Shown: piece after piece, positions 17,171 to 26,182 of the stretch | Position numbering within the stretch: the stretch's first letter is position 1 | Layout of the letters: each line of letters opens with the position of its first letter | Source of the DNA: Mucilaginibacter rigui | GTDB taxonomy: Bacteria; Bacteroidota; Bacteroidia; Sphingobacteriales; Sphingobacteriaceae | Direction of reading: 5' to 3' | Assembly: GCF_014773275.1 (NCBI RefSeq) | Contig: NZ_JACWMW010000002.1 | Span: forward strand, 496,001 to 560,000 | DNA: 64,000 bases | Made by a program: the position numbers and the translations under genes | The notes under the pieces: generated by a model | Told to the model about the DNA's origin: nothing | Databases searched by the model: none | Seen by the model: the letters and a program-made list of their open reading frames with translations, nothing else

Positions 17171-18892
17171 CTAAAAGCTCATACCCATACCGGTAGTAAA
17201 ATACATGTTTACGCTTACAGGTAATTTACCAGCCGGTTTCATTGAGCCGGTTATTACTTTTACTGCCGAACGCTGCATGGCATCATCTTTTTGGTAACCT
17301 ACCAATATCCCGGCGCTTTTTTCAATGCCGGGTAAACCCGCTATGGTATAAGGGTTGGCAAATACACTGGTTACCACGTTTGGCTTAGCGGCCAGGGCCG
17401 AGATAAGGAACTTAACATCGCTGCTATAATCGAGCTTGCTGGCGGGGCGGAGACGGGTATCATGGATGCTTACGAAGATCTGGTCGAACCCTTTTAGGGT
17501 TTGCAGCATTCTGTTCAAATCTGTTAACGAAGTGTTTTTGCCTACCAAAAATATCATGCTGTTGGCATACCATTTAGAAAGCTCCATCTGGAAAACTGTT
17601 GGCCTGTCAACCCCGATACTTACAATGGCTGTTTTTTTGAACGGGCTCTGGCGCAGGGTTCGGCTATCGCCTTTTAGTACGGTTATGGCGGCATCAGCCA
17701 ATTGCTGGATCAGTTCGGCAGCGGCGGGACGGTTAATATCCTGTATAATGTTTTTGGGTGTGGTTGGTTTGTAAGCATCTAAACCGGCCCAGTATTTGGC
17801 AGCAAGCAGTTTTTTCACCTTGGCCTCAAATTCGGCTTTTGTGATCTTTTTTTTACGGATGGCCTTTAAAATAAGCTTGGCCGCATTTTGCGAGTTTACA
17901 GATAATTCTATCAGATCATTGCCTGCCAAAAATGCCCTTACATCAGCTTCGCCGTTTGGGAAATACTTGGTTACGCCGGCCATTTCCATCGCATCAGAGG
18001 CTACGATGCCTTTAAACCCTAACGAGTCTTTAAGGATGCCGGTAACAATTGGCCTTGATAATGTAGAAGGCAGGTTTTTTGTGCTATCCAGCGCAGGGAT
18101 GCTCATGTGTGCTATCATTACACCACTAACGCCTGCGGCGATGGCCTCCCTAAAGGGATATTCCTCTAACGAATCTAACCTTGCGCGGGTAAAAGGCAGT
18201 AAAGGAAGGTCGTAATGCGAATCGACATTGGTATCGCCGTGGCCGGGGAAGTGTTTGGCAAAAACAATTAGCCCGGCATCCTGCATACCTTTAAAATAGG
18301 CTATGCCTTTTTGGGCTACATTATATTTATTATCGCCAAACGACCGGTAGTTGATCACCGGGTTGTTGGGGTTATTATTTACATCCATATCGGGCGCAAA
18401 GTTTATATGAATGCCCAGCCGCTTAAAATCGTAAGCCACCATTTGCCCCATTTTGTAAATGAGGTTATTATCCTGTACGGCGCCTAAAGTCATTTGGTAA
18501 GGATAGGATACAGATGAGTCTAACCGCATCCCTAAACCCCACTCGCCGTCCATTGCGATGAGCAATGGTACTTTGGAGAGCTTTTGATAACTATTGATCA
18601 AATTGGCATGCCTTACCGGCCCGCCCTGAAAAAACACCAGGCCACCAATATGTTCGTCCTGTATCACCATCGCAACCGAATCTTCGTAATGCTGGCCTTT
18701 GTTGGTATGTGCCCTTACATAAAACAGCTGGCCAATACGTTCTTTACGGCTAAGCTTTTTATAAACAGAATCAACCCAGTGGTTTTGTTCTGTTAATGTA
18801 CTGATGAAGTTTGCTTTTTGGGCGAAAATGCTTTGAACTGACAGGCTTAATATAAAAAGCAGGCAACAGGCTATGTAATTTTTACGTTTCAT
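17171..18892 (-). CDS. Glycoside hydrolase family 3, NagZ-like beta-N-acetylglucosaminidase
   Basis: 573 residues with a signal peptide (cleaved near residue 24, after IFA). KHFPGHGDTNVDSH is the hallmark NagZ loop, with the His/Asp dyad used for acid-base catalysis, and VASDAMEM holds the nucleophile Asp. NagZ-type enzymes release N-acetylglucosamine from muropeptides. A C-terminal GH3 alpha/beta domain follows from about residue 390. Many Bacteroidota versions carry an additional C-terminal beta-lactamase domain and reach about 1000 residues; this one lacks it. A signal peptide implies a periplasmic enzyme. It is preceded by a close-set promoter that leaves almost no leader. Confidence 0.88.
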   Translation of the reverse strand: MKRKNYIACCLLFILSLSVQSIFAQKANFISTLTEQNHWVDSVYKKLSRKERIGQLFYVRAHTNKGQHYEDSVAMVIQDEHIGGLVFFQGGPVRHANLINSYQKLSKVPLLIAMDGEWGLGMRLDSSVSYPYQMTLGAVQDNNLIYKMGQMVAYDFKRLGIHINFAPDMDVNNNPNNPVINYRSFGDNKYNVAQKGIAYFKGMQDAGLIVFAKHFPGHGDTNVDSHYDLPLLPFTRARLDSLEEYPFREAIAAGVSGVMIAHMSIPALDSTKNLPSTLSRPIVTGILKDSLGFKGIVASDAMEMAGVTKYFPNGEADVRAFLAGNDLIELSVNSQNAAKLILKAIRKKKITKAEFEAKVKKLLAAKYWAGLDAYKPTTPKNIIQDINRPAAAELIQQLADAAITVLKGDSRTLRQSPFKKTAIVSIGVDRPTVFQMELSKWYANSMIFLVGKNTSLTDLNRMLQTLKGFDQIFVSIHDTRLRPASKLDYSSDVKFLISALAAKPNVVTSVFANPYTIAGLPGIEKSAGILVGYQKDDAMQRSAVKVITGSMKPAGKLPVSVNMYFTTGMGMSF

Positions 18893-18899
18893 TATTATT

Positions 18900-18927
18900 C
18901 AAATGTAGCTTAAATCTCAATTAACAA
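18900..18927 (-). promoter_or_regulatory. Promoter of the GH3 gene, near-leaderless
   Basis: On the minus strand TTG (18925-18927), a 17-base spacer and TACATTTG (18900-18907) match the Bacteroidota -33/-7 pattern. The ATG begins only seven bases after the -7 box, so the mRNA should have little or no 5' leader. Confidence 0.65.
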
Positions 18928-19076
18928 TAATTGTTTTGGCTTGCCAACAATTATTTAAAGCATATACGAATAAACCTTAGCCCTAATTTTCACTCTATAG
19001 GTTATAAAAATTAACAAACAATGGAATATCACGGGCAAATACCCTTCTATTTCAGCTTCATTAAAAAATAGAACCG

Positions 19077-19763
19077 ATGAAAAAATTTCTCTTTTTGGCA
19101 ATATGCCTTTTGGCTGTAGTTGGCTCAGTAAGTGCGCAACGTTATGATCGCCGTTACCCCCCACGCAGAGTGGTAAGGCGCCCGCCCCCTGTTCAGGAAC
19201 GGTACGACAGAAGGCAGAATGATTTTTGGCAGCCTAAAGTAGGCCTTGCAGGCGGCGTTAACTTTTCAAATACTGTTGATGCTTACAACTCTGATTATAG
19301 CACCAGTACCATTGCGGGCTGGCACGCAGGTTTAACGTTTGACGTACCTATTGCTTACCCGTTATCATTCGCGCCCGAAATTTTGTTTTCGCAAAAAGGA
19401 TATAAGGCCGAAACCATTGATGGAACCTTTAAACAGCGCACCAATTATGTCGACATCCCTTTGCTGGCAAAATTCCGCCTGGTGCCGGGGTTTAACTTTG
19501 TAATAGGGCCACAGTTAACGTTTATAACATCAACCCGCAATACCTATGATAATGGCTTTAACACCATATCAGAGCCTGAGTATAGTTACCGTGGTGATAA
19601 AAGCTACATATCTGGCGTAATTGGTGTAGGTATTGAACTTAACCGCAACGTTGAATTACGTGGCCGTTATGCTATTGACCTTGACAAAAATTACTCTAAC
19701 AGTTCGGCACCCGATTACCGCAACCAGGTATTTCAGTTGGGCTTAGGATTTAAGTTTCAATAA
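19077..19763 (+). CDS. Outer-membrane beta-barrel (porin family) protein
   Basis: 228 residues with a signal peptide (ending SVSA|QR near residue 21). A basic, Arg/Pro/Tyr-rich linker (about 22-45) leads into alternating beta-strands of the PF13568-type eight-strand barrel: KVGLAGGVNFSNTVD, LSFAPEILFSQKGYK, and a terminal strand ending in the aromatic QLGLGFKFQ. Such proteins sit in the outer membrane; their cargo, if any, is unknown. It is divergent from the GH3 gene and followed by its own terminator. Confidence 0.85.
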   Translation: MKKFLFLAICLLAVVGSVSAQRYDRRYPPRRVVRRPPPVQERYDRRQNDFWQPKVGLAGGVNFSNTVDAYNSDYSTSTIAGWHAGLTFDVPIAYPLSFAPEILFSQKGYKAETIDGTFKQRTNYVDIPLLAKFRLVPGFNFVIGPQLTFITSTRNTYDNGFNTISEPEYSYRGDKSYISGVIGVGIELNRNVELRGRYAIDLDKNYSNSSAPDYRNQVFQLGLGFKFQ

Positions 19764-19788
19764 GGAAGAATTTACTATTGATGCATTT

Positions 19789-19819
19789 AAGGCCATCCTG
19801 AGCAATCAGGGTGGCTTTT
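19789..19819 (+). terminator. Intrinsic terminator after the porin gene
   Basis: GCCATCCTGA pairs with TCAGGGTGGC (one G-T wobble) across a GCAA loop and is followed by four T. Confidence 0.75.
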
Positions 19820-19820
19820 G

Positions 19821-20774
19821 CTATTTAAACAACCCTTTAAACCACCGCTTTGCTTTATACCGCGGATGATTATATTTTCGCCACCGGGCTTCGATGTTAA
19901 AATCATAACGCAGCGTAAACAGGTCGGCACCTTTTTGTGGCAATACGTATAAGGGATGTGTTATTTCGCCAAGTGTACCTAAAGGTAAATTTGCGTTTAA
20001 GCTATCCGGATCTGTAGTATGGGTTGAGTTTTCGCCAAAGCCAATATTGGAGATAAGGTTAACATTAGGGATTGTAGATAAGCTATTGTTAAAAAAGTTT
20101 AAAAAGGCCAGTTGAAAATCCCAGGTATCAATTTTATCTGCTTTCATATAATTGAAAAACTCTTCCCATGTATCAACAATAAATCTATCGTTAAAAATTG
20201 TTTCTAATTGGGGCCTTACTTCGTTTGAATGGTAAGGGCTTAGTTCTTTATCGTAATCTTTCCAAACCCTGCGCCAGCCGGCCCACCCCCACACGTGTGT
20301 CATGTTTGAGAAGTAATAACTGGCATTGCCCCATTTTTGGCCTTGCTGCAGGTTGCAGCCACCAATATGGCGTATGCGGGTATCATGCCTGTAGCGCTCC
20401 AGCATGGTATCGCAATACCTAAAAAAGTCATTAGCAGGCAGGCAATCATCCTCTAATATTATACCCTCTTCTTCCTGCTCAAAAAACCATGTAATACCTG
20501 ATGATACCGCTTCTTTGCACCCAAGGTTACTTTCGCGGAAAAGTGTTTTAACCTCACAAGGCCAGTTAACCTGTTTAATGATGGCCCTTGCCTGTTCACA
20601 CATCTCCGGTTCTGCCGGCCTGTCGGCACGCGGGCCATCGGCAGCTACATAAAGCCTGGAAGGTTGTGCTTCCTTTATTTTTTCAAAAACCCGCTGAGTG
20701 GTGTCCGGCCTGTTAAATATGATGAATAATACGGGGGACTTTGTTTTGTATATGAGGTTATCGGGGGCGTTCAT
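19821..20774 (-). CDS. Glycosyltransferase, GT-A fold (nucleotide-diphospho-sugar transferase)
   Basis: About 317 residues from MNAPDNLIYKTKSP. The frame is open 55 codons further, but that stretch overlaps the upstream gene, so the internal ATG at 20774 is chosen. The N-terminus VLFIIFNRPDTTQRVFEKI is a GT-A nucleotide-binding fold, and GIILEDDCLPANDFF carries the acidic metal-binding motif. WGWAGWRRVW is a family signature. It probably adds a sugar or related group to a surface glycan. It is the last gene of the six-gene minus-strand operon 26078-19821, 13 bases behind the previous one. Confidence 0.8.
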   Translation of the reverse strand: MNAPDNLIYKTKSPVLFIIFNRPDTTQRVFEKIKEAQPSRLYVAADGPRADRPAEPEMCEQARAIIKQVNWPCEVKTLFRESNLGCKEAVSSGITWFFEQEEEGIILEDDCLPANDFFRYCDTMLERYRHDTRIRHIGGCNLQQGQKWGNASYYFSNMTHVWGWAGWRRVWKDYDKELSPYHSNEVRPQLETIFNDRFIVDTWEEFFNYMKADKIDTWDFQLAFLNFFNNSLSTIPNVNLISNIGFGENSTHTTDPDSLNANLPLGTLGEITHPLYVLPQKGADLFTLRYDFNIEARWRKYNHPRYKAKRWFKGLFK

Positions 20775-20787
20775 TTTACAAATATGT

Positions 20788-21690
20788 TTATTTAACCAAA
20801 GCTTTAATACTTGTTTTGATCTTTTTAAACCTGGCTTTAATTTTAAGGGATTCCCATAAGCGATGCAATACATAGCCGTTTGCTTTGTAATGCCGGCGTA
20901 TAACATCTTTAGCATGGCCCTGGTAATGCAGCGATGCAAACCTTACCAATTTATGTGTGGCTACGTCTTTACCATAAGGCAAGTTGTTTTGCCAGTAAAT
21001 TTTTTTCATCCCGTTTTCCATCTCGTACCCATCGGGATTATTGATGCAAATATCAATTGCCAGATTGTTATTTATAAGGTTGATCTTCATGGTTTCTGCG
21101 GGATGCTCCTGGAAGTAGATATGAAATAACGTCATATCACTTATCCCGCCCATTATGGTGGGGTCTTTAACGAAGGGCTCATACAGCTCCTGTACAGTTT
21201 GTATAGCTTTACTATTGGTATAGGAGTACAGCAGGAAGTTACAAAAATCATTAATCGCCTTATATCCATTAAAATAGGTAAATGCGGGCACCCCTATTGT
21301 ATCGCAAGTGTTGGCAATTGTACTATGCTCAAAAAAAGGCAGCATTTTACTTATATCTTCATAAAGCAATACATCAGAATCAAGGTAAATAAATTTCCCG
21401 AAATTATTTTCTTTGCAAAAAGCACAAATATAAAACCATCGCAAAAAGCAATTCAATTCGTAATGCTCGCCATTAGATGACCTGTGTTTATATATGGCGG
21501 CAAATGCGTCAGCTTCTTTTTGGTAGTTACTTGCCTGTATATGTGTTAAAAAATCATACCGATCGTTCTTTTTATCGCCCAGTAAATAAATCTCACAATG
21601 GGGGTTAAAAAACCTGGCTTGCTTAAGGCTGTACTTTAAGTAATTGGGGTTACCGTAGTGAAAAAAAATGATGGGTATTGATGTCATCAA
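20788..21690 (-). CDS. Glycosyltransferase-like protein, GT-A fold
   Basis: 300 residues. The start IPIIFFHYGNPNYLKYSLKQA is the first Rossmann strand of a GT-A enzyme, and FGKFIYLDSDVLLYEDI holds a DxD metal/nucleotide-sugar motif near residue 103. The C-terminus is basic with Lys-rich helices, which suggests contact with the inner membrane. The donor and acceptor cannot be told. It lies in the surface-glycan operon, 16 bases after the gene upstream and 13 before the next. Confidence 0.75.
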   Translation of the reverse strand: MMTSIPIIFFHYGNPNYLKYSLKQARFFNPHCEIYLLGDKKNDRYDFLTHIQASNYQKEADAFAAIYKHRSSNGEHYELNCFLRWFYICAFCKENNFGKFIYLDSDVLLYEDISKMLPFFEHSTIANTCDTIGVPAFTYFNGYKAINDFCNFLLYSYTNSKAIQTVQELYEPFVKDPTIMGGISDMTLFHIYFQEHPAETMKINLINNNLAIDICINNPDGYEMENGMKKIYWQNNLPYGKDVATHKLVRFASLHYQGHAKDVIRRHYKANGYVLHRLWESLKIKARFKKIKTSIKALVK

Positions 21691-21706
21691 TAATTGGGTT
21701 ATGCCT

Positions 21707-22303
21707 TTAACAGTGAAATACTTTTTCGGAATTTGGCCCTTGCCGGGCCATCAGGCCCAGCCTGTCTATTTCTATATGCCTGCTGTTTACCATTAAATAT
21801 TCTTTAACATCCCACTCAATAGGCCTGCCATTATCGTTTGAGTAGTCAAGGCTATCGGCAATATCAATAAACAGCTTTTTTTTCATGTAATAAAAAAACG
21901 TATGGTATCCGTTACCCACGTATACATCATTATCATTTTTAAACATGCTGTCAAACTCGTTTTCCAGTTCTGTTACTTTCTCAAAAAAATATGGTTCTTC
22001 AATCAAATACTTGCCCGATAGTTTGATGATGGACTCATTGCCGGGAAATGAAGACTGCTTTAAATAAGCCCGCAAATGGTTCATTTCATTTAACCCTTTA
22101 TTGGCATAAATATTACCTTCATTACTGTAATAGGTATTGTATTGGTTCAGGTAATCTTCATTGGCCGATACACACTCCAGGATACAATAGGAACTGAACA
22201 GGTGCGAATACTTTAAACATGCTTCTATCGATTCGATATACTGCGCTTTCCTGTTCTCGTATCCTTCAGGGATATTTGCAGTTGTGATGATTACGTGAGC
22301 CAT
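21707..22303 (-). CDS. Hypothetical protein of the glycan operon
   Basis: 198 residues with no signal peptide or membrane span. The start AHVIITTANIPEGYENRKAQ resembles a first beta-strand of a nucleotide-binding fold, and IIKLSGKYLI recalls the K-x-[ST]-G-[KR]-Y motif seen in several uncharacterised polysaccharide-locus proteins. There is no clear DxD motif. Position between the ABC exporter (9 bases downstream of it) and a sugar transferase suggests a role in the same glycan. It may be a degenerate or atypical glycosyltransferase; function unassigned. Confidence 0.65.
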   Translation of the reverse strand: MAHVIITTANIPEGYENRKAQYIESIEACLKYSHLFSSYCILECVSANEDYLNQYNTYYSNEGNIYANKGLNEMNHLRAYLKQSSFPGNESIIKLSGKYLIEEPYFFEKVTELENEFDSMFKNDNDVYVGNGYHTFFYYMKKKLFIDIADSLDYSNDNGRPIEWDVKEYLMVNSRHIEIDRLGLMARQGPNSEKVFHC

Positions 22304-22312
22304 ACCTTAATA

Positions 22313-24148
22313 TTAACCTTCGCTAAAAGTTTGCATATCAATAAGTTTACGGTAAACACCGTTATGGTTTATCAGCTCCATATGCGTACCCTGTTCTATT
22401 AACTTGCCATTTTCTAACACCGCAATAATATCGGCATTTTGTATGGTGCTTAAACGGTGGGCTATTACTAATGAGGTACGGTTCTTCATCAGGTTGTTAA
22501 GGGCATCCTGCACCAGCTTTTCTGATTCGGTATCTAATGCAGACGTTGCTTCATCTAACAACATAATAGGTGGGTTATTTAAAACCGCGCGTGCAATACA
22601 GATGCGCTGCCTTTGCCCCCCGGATAATTTTGTACCCCGGTCGCCAACGTTGGTTTCGTATCCGTTCTCAGTTTCCAGGATGAAGTTGTGGGCGTTTGCA
22701 ATGCGCGCAGCGGCTTCAACATCCTCGCGTTTGGCATCTGTTTTACCAAAGGCGATGTTGTTAAAAATGGTATCGTTAAACAAAACCGAATCCTGGTTAA
22801 CAACTCCCATCAGGTTACGTAACGAATCGGCAGTAACATCTTTAATGTTTTTACCATCAACGGTTATACTACCCTGTTGCGGATCCATAAAGCGTGGTAT
22901 CAGGTCCATCATGGTTGATTTACCACCACCCGACGGGCCAACCAGCGCTACAGTTTTGCCTTTAGGTACTACCAGGTTAATATGGTTTAAAACCGTTTTT
23001 TCCTGGTAGGCAAATGATACATCCTCAAACCGGATAGCATCATTAAACCCGGCAACAGTAACTGCGTTGGGCGAATCGGTTATTAAAGGTTTTTCATCTA
23101 TCAGGCTCAGCACACGTTCGCCGGCGGCAATTCCCTGGTGGATGTTACTAAAAGAGTCTGATATGGCTTTGGCCGGGCGCATTACTTGCGAAAACAAGGC
23201 AATATAAGTAATAAAGTTTTCGGGCTTTAAAAAAGCGGTGTCTTTTGTGAAGATAAGGTGCCCGCCATAAAGTAAAATGCCGGCAACCATTGTAATACCA
23301 AAAAATTCAGATACTGGAGAAGCCAACTGCTGCCTTTTTGCCATGGCCCGGGTGATGGACGAGTAACGTGTGTTTTCTTTATCAAACTTATCCTTTATAA
23401 AACCGGTAGCATTAAACGCCTTAATGATTTTTATCCCCGACAGTGCCTCATCAAGATAGCTTATCATGTTTCCATATGTTTTCAGCGATGCTGCGGCCTG
23501 ATGTTTTAAGCGCTTTACTATCCGCGATATTACAAACGCAGAAATCGGAATAATTAGCAGGGAAAAAAAAGTAAGCTTTACCGATATAAGGAATAATCCT
23601 ATCATGTAAGCAATAAGCGTTAGGGGTTCTTTAAAAACGACCTGTAAAGTGCCGGTAACCGAATACTGCACAACCTGTACATCCGATGCTATTTTTGAAA
23701 TAATATCCCCTTTACGCTCATTGCTGAAATACCCAAGGTGCAGGCTCATTACATTATTAAATACCGTCCGGCGCAAATTTAAGAGAGTATACACCCTTAA
23801 ATTTTCCATAATCCGTTGTGACAGATATCTGAAAAAATTGCCTAATAAAGCCGATATTATTATGGTAGCGCAAACAAATTGCAATGCCCCCCATGCGCCG
23901 TAATTGTTTAGCATCCATTGCACATAGTAATTAAATGCATCAATAGTATGTAAAAAGATCGATGGCCTTTCTCCCAGTTTTACGATATGGGTGGCCTGCT
24001 TATCTATGAAAAGCGTTTTTAGTAACGGAGATGATAGCGCTAAAGTAAGCGTGCTGAATATTACTGTTAACAGGGTTGTTATTACATATGGTATCGCAAA
24101 TTTTCCAATTGGCTTTGCAAAAGATAATAAACGGAAATAAGTTTTCAT
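22313..24148 (-). CDS. MsbA-like ABC exporter (permease fused to ATPase)
   Basis: 611 residues: an N-terminal six-helix membrane domain (about 15-330) and a C-terminal ATPase domain. Walker A is GPSGGGKST, the signature is LSGGQRQR and Walker B is IMLLDEATS, followed by the H-loop AHRLST. The length and fusion order match MsbA and lipid/oligosaccharide flippases. Inside a glycosyltransferase operon it is a good candidate for flipping a lipid-linked sugar or lipid A core across the inner membrane. It is fourth from the end of the operon, 37 bases after the GT9 gene. Confidence 0.9.
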   Translation of the reverse strand: MKTYFRLLSFAKPIGKFAIPYVITTLLTVIFSTLTLALSSPLLKTLFIDKQATHIVKLGERPSIFLHTIDAFNYYVQWMLNNYGAWGALQFVCATIIISALLGNFFRYLSQRIMENLRVYTLLNLRRTVFNNVMSLHLGYFSNERKGDIISKIASDVQVVQYSVTGTLQVVFKEPLTLIAYMIGLFLISVKLTFFSLLIIPISAFVISRIVKRLKHQAAASLKTYGNMISYLDEALSGIKIIKAFNATGFIKDKFDKENTRYSSITRAMAKRQQLASPVSEFFGITMVAGILLYGGHLIFTKDTAFLKPENFITYIALFSQVMRPAKAISDSFSNIHQGIAAGERVLSLIDEKPLITDSPNAVTVAGFNDAIRFEDVSFAYQEKTVLNHINLVVPKGKTVALVGPSGGGKSTMMDLIPRFMDPQQGSITVDGKNIKDVTADSLRNLMGVVNQDSVLFNDTIFNNIAFGKTDAKREDVEAAARIANAHNFILETENGYETNVGDRGTKLSGGQRQRICIARAVLNNPPIMLLDEATSALDTESEKLVQDALNNLMKNRTSLVIAHRLSTIQNADIIAVLENGKLIEQGTHMELINHNGVYRKLIDMQTFSEG

Positions 24149-24185
24149 TTAAAAATATAATAGATGCAAAGTTAACGGTAATTAA

Positions 24186-25334
24186 TCAATTACTATTATG
24201 CGGTAATAGTGGCAGTACCTTTGCCCAAACTTTTTCGAGGCTAATGCCAGATATGCACGGGAATGGATCTGTTGGTGCAGTATTAAAAATACAATCCCAG
24301 TTACAGTAGTAACAAGGTAGCTTTTCGTAAATGCAAACAGGGCCAAAGGCAACATCATTTGGGTATGGTGCAAAACGCTCAAAATGGCCGCCGCCCAGTA
24401 TACAAACCGATGGTGTTTGTGTAGCAACAGCAATATGTATGGCACCTGTTTCATTTGCTATAAGTAGTGCCGAGCCGGCAATTTTTTCGATGAGCTGCGG
24501 CAGGGAGGTTTTATTGATAAAATTTTCAACGCTGCCATCGGCAAGGTTTTCCATTAAGTAATCGCCGGCGGCAACTTCTGCGGGACCGCCTATCAGGTAT
24601 ATAGGTTGTGTGGTGTGCTGTTTGATAAGCTTGATGAGTTGCAAAAATTTCTCCCGTTCCCACCCCCGCTTAAAGGCACCCGCACCGGGTAATATAGCTA
24701 TACCCTTTTTTGAGTTGATACCTGTTGTTATTGATGGTACATTTATAGCAATGCGTTCATTTAAAACGCTTTCAAAAAAAAATCTGTTTCGATGAAATTC
24801 AAAATAAACCTCTGCAGGCAAAAGCAGCATTTGTGTGTAAAATGCATCCGTTTTACTTTTATGCCGCGGTTCTATCCCTTCATGATCGCTCTGGTAACCA
24901 ATAATATGTTTAGCGGCTGTTAATGCGGCAAGCCCGTCTGTTGCAAAAATACGCGTGTAGGCGGGTTGCAGTACAACTTCGTAATTGTTTAAAAACAGGC
25001 GCAGGGCTAATTTAAATGCTGTGAGCGGCGCTTCATAAAGGCCCCGTGGATTGGTAAAATAAGCGGCGTTTAAAAATTCCTTGTCGTAGCTTGAAACAAC
25101 ATCGCGCCAAATGGGGTGCCCTAAAATATCAATGCGATAGTCTTTGTATTTTTCCGACCGTTTTGTTATTTCAATAAAGTTCCTGAAAAGGATATAATCG
25201 CCAATGGCATCAGTTTTTATAAACAACAGGTGTTTACGAGTGGGCCTGAAGCGGGAAAGAAACCTGAAGAACTTTGGCAGTTTTAAAAGTATAAACCGGG
25301 ATATCCTGAACAGGTTGCGATTTTTTATATCCAT
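24186..25334 (-). CDS. Glycosyltransferase family 9 (heptosyltransferase-like)
   Basis: 382 residues with the two Rossmann halves of a GT-B enzyme. FIKTDAIGDYILFRNFIE is the N-terminal GT9 signature and GIAILPGAGAFKRGWE with LLIANETGAIHIAVA the C-terminal donor-site signature (ADP-heptose type). Family members add heptose or similar sugars to the lipopolysaccharide core on the cytoplasmic face. The donor in Bacteroidota is often not heptose, so the exact sugar is open. It lies 15 bases after the GT2 gene in the glycan operon. Confidence 0.87.
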   Translation of the reverse strand: MDIKNRNLFRISRFILLKLPKFFRFLSRFRPTRKHLLFIKTDAIGDYILFRNFIEITKRSEKYKDYRIDILGHPIWRDVVSSYDKEFLNAAYFTNPRGLYEAPLTAFKLALRLFLNNYEVVLQPAYTRIFATDGLAALTAAKHIIGYQSDHEGIEPRHKSKTDAFYTQMLLLPAEVYFEFHRNRFFFESVLNERIAINVPSITTGINSKKGIAILPGAGAFKRGWEREKFLQLIKLIKQHTTQPIYLIGGPAEVAAGDYLMENLADGSVENFINKTSLPQLIEKIAGSALLIANETGAIHIAVATQTPSVCILGGGHFERFAPYPNDVAFGPVCIYEKLPCYYCNWDCIFNTAPTDPFPCISGISLEKVWAKVLPLLPHNSN

Positions 25335-25349
25335 TATCTCATCATCAGT

Positions 25350-26078
25350 TTAGTTGTAAGATTCGGGTATAACTTTTTTACGGTTGCGATATTGCCGTAT
25401 TACAAACCTCAACCAGGGTATAAAGCCATGGTTCTCGCGAATCAGCCCCGCTTGGTCTGCTATAAAAACTTTGTCGGGTTTAGAGGATGCGCCGGTGTGG
25501 TTAAAATTAGCGATAATAAGATCCACATATTTAAAATGTATGCTTTTATCTTTCCAGCACTGCATGTTTAATACATGATCTGCCGAAAGGCGATATTTTG
25601 TGTTAAACCTGTATTTATCAAAAACATGCTTCGGATAAATCATGGCCTGATGGCATATAGTACCTTTTGCGTGCTGGTAAGAGGTTACTTTACCCCTATA
25701 CTTTTTATCCCTTAATAATACATTGGCATAATATATAGTATTGGCATCCGACAGTTGGTACGCCAGTTTAGAATAATCCGCAAACAACACATCATCGGCG
25801 CCTAAAAAATACACCCATTCGCCGGTGGTGTAGTCAAGCGCTTTGTTCATGGCGTCGTAAATACCGCCATCCTTCTCACTGCGCCATAAGGTAATTTTAT
25901 CATCATTGGCTTTTAAAATATCAACTGTACCGTCGGTACTAACTGCATCCATCACCACAATCTCGATATTTGGATAAAGCTGCGCATAAATACTATCCAG
26001 GCAGGCCTGCAGGGTATCGGCAACATTAAGCGTTACAATTATTACAGAAATTTTTGGAAGCGCTTTATTATCGGTCAT
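25350..26078 (-). CDS. Glycosyltransferase family 2
   Basis: 242 residues: a single GT-A domain beginning ISVIIVTLNVADTLQACLDSI, with the first acidic motif in VVMDAVSTDGT and the metal motif in YFLGADDVLF. The C-terminal half (CHQAMIYPKHVF, RLSADHVLNM) matches the WcaA/colanic-acid group. It is the first gene of the six-gene minus-strand glycan operon. A close paralogue lies head to head 104 bases away on the plus strand. Confidence 0.88.
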   Translation of the reverse strand: MTDNKALPKISVIIVTLNVADTLQACLDSIYAQLYPNIEIVVMDAVSTDGTVDILKANDDKITLWRSEKDGGIYDAMNKALDYTTGEWVYFLGADDVLFADYSKLAYQLSDANTIYYANVLLRDKKYRGKVTSYQHAKGTICHQAMIYPKHVFDKYRFNTKYRLSADHVLNMQCWKDKSIHFKYVDLIIANFNHTGASSKPDKVFIADQAGLIRENHGFIPWLRFVIRQYRNRKKVIPESYN

Positions 26079-26182
26079 GTATGGTTATGTATTTAAATGC
26101 TTTTACAAAGCGGCTATTAGGATAAAAAATAATTATTTTGCGCAACCGCCCGTAGCGGGCAAATATAAGTAATCATTATAGA

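Noticed and set aside
22404..23009. 201-codon plus-strand frame opposite the ABC ATPase domain
   Set aside because: Antisense shadow of Walker A to Walker B coding sequence, a common artefact.
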